Source: Diplolepis rosae (taxonomy: Eukaryota; Arthropoda; Insecta; Hymenoptera; Diplolepididae). From it: DNA of 64,000 nt. The stretch covers positions 15,454,501 through 15,518,500 of the forward strand of contig JAPYXD010000752.1 of the NCBI GenBank assembly GCA_030998225.1, read 5' to 3'. The notes below the pieces were generated by a model. That model ran no database searches and was not told the DNA's origin. It worked only from the letters and a program-made list of their open reading frames with translations. This document shows, in pieces, positions 58,501-64,000 of the stretch. Both the position numbers and the translations under genes were made by a program. How positions within the stretch are numbered: position 1 is the first letter of the stretch; every line of letters starts with the position of its first letter.

Positions 58501-59140
58501 ATCCTTCTGAAATTGATGGACTAAAATTTTCAATATTAGCAGTATATTCATCTTCAAAACAGTCTTTCCTAATTTCTGTAACATTTTCAAAATTATTTAC
58601 TGAGAAAAAAGGTTGGATGGGACAACACACCTTTTTCTCTCAATGTTATAATAGGAATTAATAAACTCGTTTCATAAAAAAAGATCTGATACGCGAATAA
58701 AAATGAATAAAAAATTCTTGATTTTGAATTTTCATTTTAACACTGACCAATATTTTGAAATACTTAAGATACACACCTGTATTTTTAGAATTTTTTGACG
58801 GAGATATATAACAATTTGTCAAAAATTCATCGTCCGCAACACAGTGACCATTTCTTTGATCTTTTTTACTTTCCAAAGCAGCCACGAACCTTTTTACAAA
58901 ATTTTGGGATTTTGAAACCGAAGGAGATTTTGTAGATGCTTCGAAACCTTTTTTAAATTCACGAAGCACATCTTGTGGCAAGTAAGCTTTGGCCATTTTC
59001 AAATCTTTCACATTATATGTTCGATAACGATTCATTTCTGATGAATCCTTCCTTGCTCTTAATTCACTTTCCTTTCTCATAAATAAATCTGAAGCTGATT
59101 TTGGACGAGTGTTTACAAATGTTGGCAACATTTTTTCCAT
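52538..59140 (-). CDS. Unrecognised protein, five exons, 505 codons
   Basis: Assembled by eye from phase-matched exons on the minus strand: 58775-59140, 58332-58630, 58058-58231, 57557-57929 and 52538-52843 (TAA). The N-terminus MEKMLPTFVNTRPKSASDLF is followed by a basic, helical segment with FKKGFEASTKS and NFVKRFVAALESK (residues about 62-92). Then come an acidic, Asn/Ser-rich region and a basic stretch KNKKKNF near the exon 3-4 border. Exon 4 includes SFKNILSSIIGFKSRKP and a run of seven Asn coded by an (AAT)n microsatellite. The C-terminus is basic (CGKRALYIRKRRLETQF). The last exon, 4.7 kb away, has no in-frame ATG but a clean acceptor and open frame throughout. No signal peptide, membrane span or known domain is seen. 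The FVK segment resembles one in the neighbouring gene at 61574-63207. Confidence 0.65.
53162..53415. mobile_element. pogo-like MITE with terminal tandem repeats
   Basis: Ends CAGTCAAGACTCGTTTATTG and perfect complement (about 25 bp), TA at both flanks (53160-53161, 53416-53417). The right side carries two and a half copies of a 24-bp unit (GACGAGGCTCGCGCCTTGCA) that is a variant of the terminus itself. Shares end architecture and a GGGGCTCCC word with the MITE at 37750-38089. Confidence 0.85.
53693..54135. mobile_element. MITE with clustered CACTGAT motifs
   Basis: Ends ACACTCTCTAAATCTGAATC (left) and complement of ACACCCTGCTTTCTAAACCT (right). Inside, CACTGAT or its complement occurs at least eight times, often inside TTCACTGATTC. 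An ACCCTGCTTTGATTTCACTG word at about 53766 resembles an internal terminus, so two nested copies are possible. Confidence 0.65.
54629..54706. mobile_element. 78-bp GGGTGCC-family MITE with TGA target duplication
   Basis: Ends GAGTGCCGTCTCATGTGGGC and complement of GGGTGCCGTCCCATATG. TGA lies immediately outside each end (54626-54628, 54707-54709). It keeps GCGCAAAATGCAAAGCAGAA next to the left end, as does the 148-bp copy at 20511, from which it looks like an internal deletion. Confidence 0.8.
54830..55828 (+). pseudogene. Tc1-like transposase with two TGA codons
   Basis: About 333 codons in one frame from ATG 54830 to TAG 55826-55828, broken by TGA at 55319-55321 and at about 55612. N-terminal paired-type helix-turn-helix (SAAAKVLKKSKHFVQMWVGR) and TIRRRLAEAKVQYR precede the DDE domain: NVLFSDEASFWVW (first D), WILQEDNGPKHRSH (second D) and SPDANPIENVWSVVKREL (E). 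Both stops sit where CGA would give an Arg that fits the context, so each is consistent with C-to-T change at CpG. Terminal repeats were not found. It lies antisense in the large intron of the gene at 52538-59140. Confidence 0.9.
55829..57556. other. Intronic, no further gene seen
   Basis: Remainder of the 4.7-kb intron: AT-rich, with GGATTAAGACGGATAGAA-type degenerate repeats at 57000-57350 resembling 51740-52010. The minus-strand frame at 56088-56309 has no features. Confidence 0.4.
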
Positions 59141-59719
59141 TCAGATATTTTTTATAAATGTTTGAAATGACTAGTTCCTAAAAGACTCAGTACTTTTGTA
59201 ATTTTGAGTATATTAAAAGAAAAATGTCTATTAACGTGTAATCACAGTAATTTTATATTTCACATTTCACTAATTTTTTATTTTAAAAAAATTTCAAATA
59301 GAACTGTAGAATTATTACAAATTACCATATTATTTTTGAGACTGAGAAATTTATACAGGATTTGTATAAGGATTATTGAATAACCGTGAACTGACCGAAA
59401 GCAATTGAAGATCATAAAAGTAAACACGAAAGTTGACACATTCACCTATTTACATTCCAGAGATACAGAAATTAAATTAATTGTGCCTGACTGATAATAC
59501 GAATTAAATATTTTGAAACCAAATTGAAATTACATCCACCCTATATAATACTATAAATATGTTGACTGATATAAATATAATTTATTTGTATTACTTATTT
59601 ATTACTATTTATTTTATGTATTCGTAACAATAACTTAGAATTACGTTTTTTCAACTTCTAATGTTGAAAAGATAAGGATTCAAAATTATTTTTGAAATAT
59701 TGCCAAATAGACATTTTAA

Positions 59720-60199
59720 GGGGTAACAACGCAGTAGAATTTTTAAAAAATCATTTTTTCTTTTATTGGCTTAAAAGATGCTTTGAATCTTCTAAAATAT
59801 GAGGCAAAAAGTCCAATCCCTGAAAAAAAATTTGTAAGAGTTTTCTAAGAGTAGAATTTTTTCATTTGTTCATGTCTATAACTTTATTCAAACACTCGCC
59901 AATTACACAAAAATCAATATTTCTAAAATCCCCTACGTGGTTCAGTAGCTACACTCATGTAGATTACATAGATTTTTTTCTCTTTTCCTGGTTCAAATTC
60001 GTACCAGTTATAGTACGTGCCGCAGATCGCCTCAAATTCACCATCCCTCGGGGGAATTGCTGCAGTGTCGCCATTTTGTAATATACTTAAATATATGCTC
60101 AATAACTACCCCAAGTATTATTTCTCTATCACCTTTGCTTACGCCCAAAAAAATGGTGAAAAAAACGCTTTTTTTAGGCCCTTACAGTGGTGTTACCCC
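59720..60199. mobile_element. piggyBac-like MITE with TTAA flanks
   Basis: Ends GGGGTAACAACGCAGTA and complement of GGGGTAACACCACTGTAAGG. TTAA occurs immediately outside both ends (59716-59719 and 60200-60203), the exclusive target of piggyBac transposases. 480 bp, non-coding; the short open frames are unremarkable. Confidence 0.8.
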
Positions 60200-61573
60200 T
60201 TAAGGGGTCACAAAACGCAGAGATTTGATGAAGATTCATTCAAGCACAAAACCAATAAATTCTAATAGATGATGAGAGTTAAATACAAACGTAGAAAATA
60301 ACAGAAATGTGTAAATTACTAGGATTTATATTTAACAACTTTTTACCAACAACCATAATAATAATCACTTTCGATTGATTCTGCAATAATTTTTATTGAT
60401 ACTACATGAAATATACATTCATAAAAATTTTAATCAAATATTCGTGGACACATATCTAGTACGTCAACAAAATAAAATTCGAAACCCTATTGACAGCTTT
60501 TAAGATTTATTTTTTAACAATAATAGGCAAATAATTTAAGAAAAGGTTTAGCTAAAAATATATATATAACTTTTTTAATCTCAACTATTTATCTCTAAAT
60601 AGAAAATAGTAAGCCTTGTTTTTAAAATAAAAAACTTTTTTAATAGTATAAGACACAAAATCTGTCTTTAAAAACTCTCTGAACTTTAAGAATAACAAAG
60701 GACCACAAAATATAATTTTATATCGGAAGTTTGAATAAGTATTCCTTATGCATTTCAACCCATTTCGACAATCGACGATCAAAATTCAAAAAACGTCTAC
60801 ATATTTAACACATGAACTATTTTACCCCTCTAGTCCTATTTCCCACGGAATTTTGATCTTGATGCTTAATTCAAAAATTTATTTTTAGTTCTACTACAGA
60901 AACTTTTTCCATGGTTCTGTATAATCCAAGGTGCCTTATAATTAAGAATACTCAAGGGCGCTGGAACCATTTATTAAAACTATTTTGAAAATACGCAAGT
61001 TTAACGTTATGCTTCAGTTTTCCTCATAAATAATTAAATATCAAATTTAAGGAGATCCCCCCAGTAAAATTAAGCGTATCTTAAAACTCTGAACATTTTG
61101 CATAAATGATTCCAACCCCCCTAAAGTAATAAAAATCACGTAAAATTCATCACAAGTCAATACTAATTGTATAATAAAGTATTTATAATAATTTAATAGA
61201 GAATCTTTCATTGAAGACTCACAAGTTTTAATCTCCTTTATATGACTTTTATTACTACTAAGTCTTTGAAAGACAAATATTTAAATGCAACTCAAAAATT
61301 CATATCATAATTCAAGACAACGTGAGCGAAGACTCAAAAATTACAAGAGATTTAAAAGATTTTAAAGAAAGTAAATTAATTTAGTTTCTGAATTGTTCTT
61401 GAGTTTTAAATATTTTATTGTCAACCATTAGAATTTTATTTATTAACATGCTTCTTCAAATATTTAATATAAAATTCTAATGGTTTCTCTCAGGTTGACT
61501 AATCCGAATGTAGCTTCGTTTACAATTCATGGCTCCGAGCTTGAATTAAATTTCTGACGATTTAAAAAGAACT
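60200..61573. other. Between two unassigned genes; no gene seen
   Basis: AT-rich; contains the 3' UTR of the gene at 61574-63207 and possibly the distal promoter of the gene starting at 59140. No repeat end recognised. Confidence 0.4.
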
Positions 61574-63207
61574 CTAAAGGATGTAAACTCCACTCTTTTT
61601 CCCCCAAAATATCCTATCTTTAATGGAATTCCGAGAAAAAGATTTTTCGCTTTCTGGGGGTGTTAATTCAGATTCGTCAAACCAGGACCTATCAGACATT
61701 GGTGACTCAGTTCTGCAAGATCTAACACTGGATCGATCTGAGTACCCAGAATCCAAAACACCAGCTTCATCAATTTTGAAAAGTTTCTTCATAATTTCAT
61801 GTTGTTTTGAGTCAGTGGTCTCACAAAAGTTCTGGAAAATCGTTTCGTCAGCCTGATTGATATCACTAACGAGAGAAATTGGACTAATGCTGGGAGATTG
61901 GCTAATACTACTTCCGGAACGTTTGGACATCATGCTCATCAAAGAACTTGTCCTTGGAAGATTCACACGTTGAATCGGAATCCAATAGACTCCATCCGTT
62001 TCTTCAGAAGGAGATTCAGTCCTTGAAAGAGGCTTGGGTGCGTTGCTCTTTAAGGTCGAAGTCACTGGGCCACAGTCACTTCCGGAATCGGAGTCTTTAA
62101 ATGAAAGGGAAATTGATGTTGAAAGTGCTGCAGAGTTCAGATCCAAATCACTTCCGCTTCCACTCCCAATGTCTCCATCAATTTCTTCTGATTCAACCTG
62201 TTGAAAAATCAAATATAGTCAGTTTTTGAGTTGTTGGAGATTTAACGAGTTTGAGAATTTCTTTGGAAAGACGAATTATGCTCCAAAATATTCTGAAATT
62301 ACCTCTTCCTCTTCAGGAACGTCAGCCACATATCCAGCCTGTAGGTCATTGACCAACATCTTGACAAAATGTTTCGTTCTCGTGGAAGCATAATTTGTCT
62401 TCGATTTCATTGTGCATTTATCTTTCAAGCCTTTAATGATTTCTTGAACTAAATTCTTTCCATGATGAAGTTGGGAACTCTTGATGATACTGCCAAGTTC
62501 AATTGTTTTACTGTTTGTATTTGATAATCTCTCTTGAGGCGATGGTGATCGATCATCTTTTGGCTTGTCTTCCGAAGATACTGACGTTGATGATAAGGAA
62601 ACCCCAGATATTCCCATTATTTTTCGGAATTTATTCGATAGATATTCTTCGTTGGATACATTTTTAAAACCGTTGTTCATTCTCGTCACTGCGGCAAAAA
62701 TCCGAGGAGGTTTCGCTCCGCACTCCTCACAAGTTCCTTTGCATTCTGGGTCAACAGGTGTCACCTCTCCAATCCAATAAGTTGAACCTCTCCAGTCTGA
62801 AATAATTTTTAAAAATTTGATTTTTTTTCTGGTTTTCTTAATTTTAAGTATTCAATTTTATTTTTATTAACGATGAGTTAGAGAGAAAACGCCAACGATG
62901 TTTTTAAAATGTTTCAAAAGTTTTCTAGAATTTTCATACGCTTTTTTCAATTTTTTTGCAAATATAAAAATAAAAAGAATTATAAAAAACTTCCAAGTTC
63001 TGTTCATGTATATGATCTTACAGAATTTACCAATACCAAATTCAATAACTTATTTTATATGTAAATATTTCACTACAAAATAAATATTTTTTTCTTACCA
63101 GAATATTTGGTATTTTCCAAAGAATTGCCATTCAGAGTATCTTCTGGTCTTTCCTGTAAGATAGGAGGAGCAAATTTACCTTCAATGGCGGTGGAATTTG
63201 CTTGAAC
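61574..63207 (-). CDS. Unrecognised Ser-rich protein, C-terminal three exons, at least 409 codons
   Basis: Phase-matched minus-strand exons 63099-63207, 62303-62796 and 61574-62197 (TAG), with consensus borders; the 5' exons are not found. Visible features: GSTYWIGEVTP, a Cys cluster CKGTCEECGAKPPRIF (C-x3-C-x2-C), a helical basic region NLVQEIIKGLKDKCTMKSK followed by KHFVKMLVNDLQAGYVADVP, an acidic run EEEEV-ESEE across the exon border, and a long Ser/Glu-rich, probably disordered tail with GVYWIPIQRVNLPR and DSGYSDRSSVRSCRTESPMS. No signal peptide or membrane segment in the visible part. It lies upstream, in the same orientation, of the gene at 52538-59140. I cannot name a family. Confidence 0.65.
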
Positions 63208-64000
63208 CTGAAAATAAAATATTTTTTTGAGTCTTCCAAGTAATTTTTTAGTACATTAATTATACGTAGCCCCATAAAAGAAGAAGTGTCTTGATCTAGA
63301 AATGAAACCCATCATTTCCTATGGATTTTGACCCACTGATCGCGAATCTGAAGGCCGTTTTACCGTGTTAACCCTAGTTTCCACATAACCTCAAAATTTT
63401 CGAATTTTTTAGGACAACCATTTATTAAGTTCGATAACTGCAGGAAAATTACTGAAAATGCCGTCCCTTGCAGGATAGTGTAAAAAACACTTAAATTGTT
63501 GCTATTATGATTCTGCGGTACATTTTGAGTTCGATTTGCGGTAATTGCAGATTCAAAATATTGTCGTTTAATTGTGTTGTGGGCATTTGAATCGGTAAGT
63601 TTTTTCAATCGGCAATTTGATCCCAGACCGATTAAATCATTACTTTGTTGAATTGTTTTTACGCTTCTTCCATTCGTAAAAAGTTTTTTTACTGATGTTA
63701 ATCGTAATTTCACAATTGAGATGAACAAGTCACGAAACGTGTATTTTGACGATTCAAATTTTATGAACTGTGTCATTTAAGCGTAAAACTACGATTTAAC
63801 GTCATTGAAACAAATTTATACGATTGAAAAGTCCTAAACGCGATTCAACAATATTTTGATGCAATCGTTTTCAGATAAAATTGCAGATTCAGAAACCTTT
63901 AATCGTAAATTCAAAGATACGCAATTCACAGAAATGTTAATAAATCGTTTCTTTTTTCTTGCGCAGAGGAATAGGGGAACAGGATTCAACTAATGAGTTT
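63208..64000. other. Upstream region, possible further exon
   Basis: A 138-codon minus-strand frame at 63360-63776 starts with ATG and could be the 5' coding exon of the adjoining gene, but its best donors do not clearly match phase 0 of the next exon and its composition is unremarkable. The rest is AT-rich with many ATTCAAAT and AATCGTAA words. Confidence 0.3.

Noticed and set aside
63360..63776. 138-codon minus-strand frame as a confirmed gene
   Set aside because: Best donors do not clearly match phase 0 of the exon at 63099-63207 and there is no recognisable domain; listed only as a possible exon.
1..64000. Multigene system (defence, biosynthetic or toxin cluster)
   Set aside because: The host genes belong to unrelated housekeeping and trafficking pathways; no functional clustering is visible.

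Overview
This is a window of animal nuclear DNA, almost certainly from an insect. The genes are AT-rich, have GT-AG introns, and are separated by a dense, nested population of transposons and foldback MITEs. The host genes (CPSF6, HPS5, a very-long-chain 3-hydroxyacyl-CoA dehydratase, a MADF-BESS remnant) and the elements (R1-clade and I-like retrotransposons, mariner, Tc1, hAT, pogo-like, THAP/SWIM-associated) fit an arthropod, plausibly a hymenopteran, but the order is not proven. There are no bacterial features: no operons, rRNA or CRISPR.

Layout. 1-5.93 kb is repeat territory: a small MITE, an element with 143-bp terminal inverted repeats carrying a THAP fragment and a SWIM/YqaJ-type fragment on opposite strands, a truncated hAT, a TA-flanked MITE, and a tandemly duplicated foldback ending in a 70-bp-arm hairpin about 150 bp upstream of CPSF6. 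CPSF6 (12 coding exons, +, 752 codons) occupies 6.08-12.25 kb. It converges on HPS5 (8 exons, -, 929 codons, 13.39-18.13 kb). 19.5-25.96 kb is a nest of repeats including a hAT copy with a perfect 8-bp target duplication. HACD exons (-) lie at 28.33-31.68 kb, with a 558-bp foldback in one intron. 32.6-38.2 kb holds a SINE, a mariner inside another inverted-repeat element, several foldbacks, and a second hAT with an 8-bp target duplication. A nearly complete GC-rich R1-clade retrotransposon fills 38.84-44.25 kb, and a damaged RNase H-bearing I-like element lies at 47.9-50.4 kb (-). Between them are a BESS-motif exon pair and a short THAP-like exon.

52.5-63.2 kb carries two minus-strand genes I do not recognise. 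The downstream one was assembled from five phase-compatible exons (505 codons); its 4.7-kb last intron holds a Tc1-like pseudogene and three MITE types. The upstream one is a partial gene of at least 409 codons that appears to share a short FVK-containing segment with it, so the two may be tandem paralogues.

How the genes relate. No functional cluster is apparent. CPSF6 acts in mRNA 3'-end formation, HPS5 in BLOC-2 trafficking to lysosome-related organelles, and HACD in ER fatty-acid elongation. Most of what is unusual lies in the repeats: several generations of insertion can be ordered from nested target duplications. Exon boundaries were read by eye from splice consensus and reading phase, with no transcript evidence.
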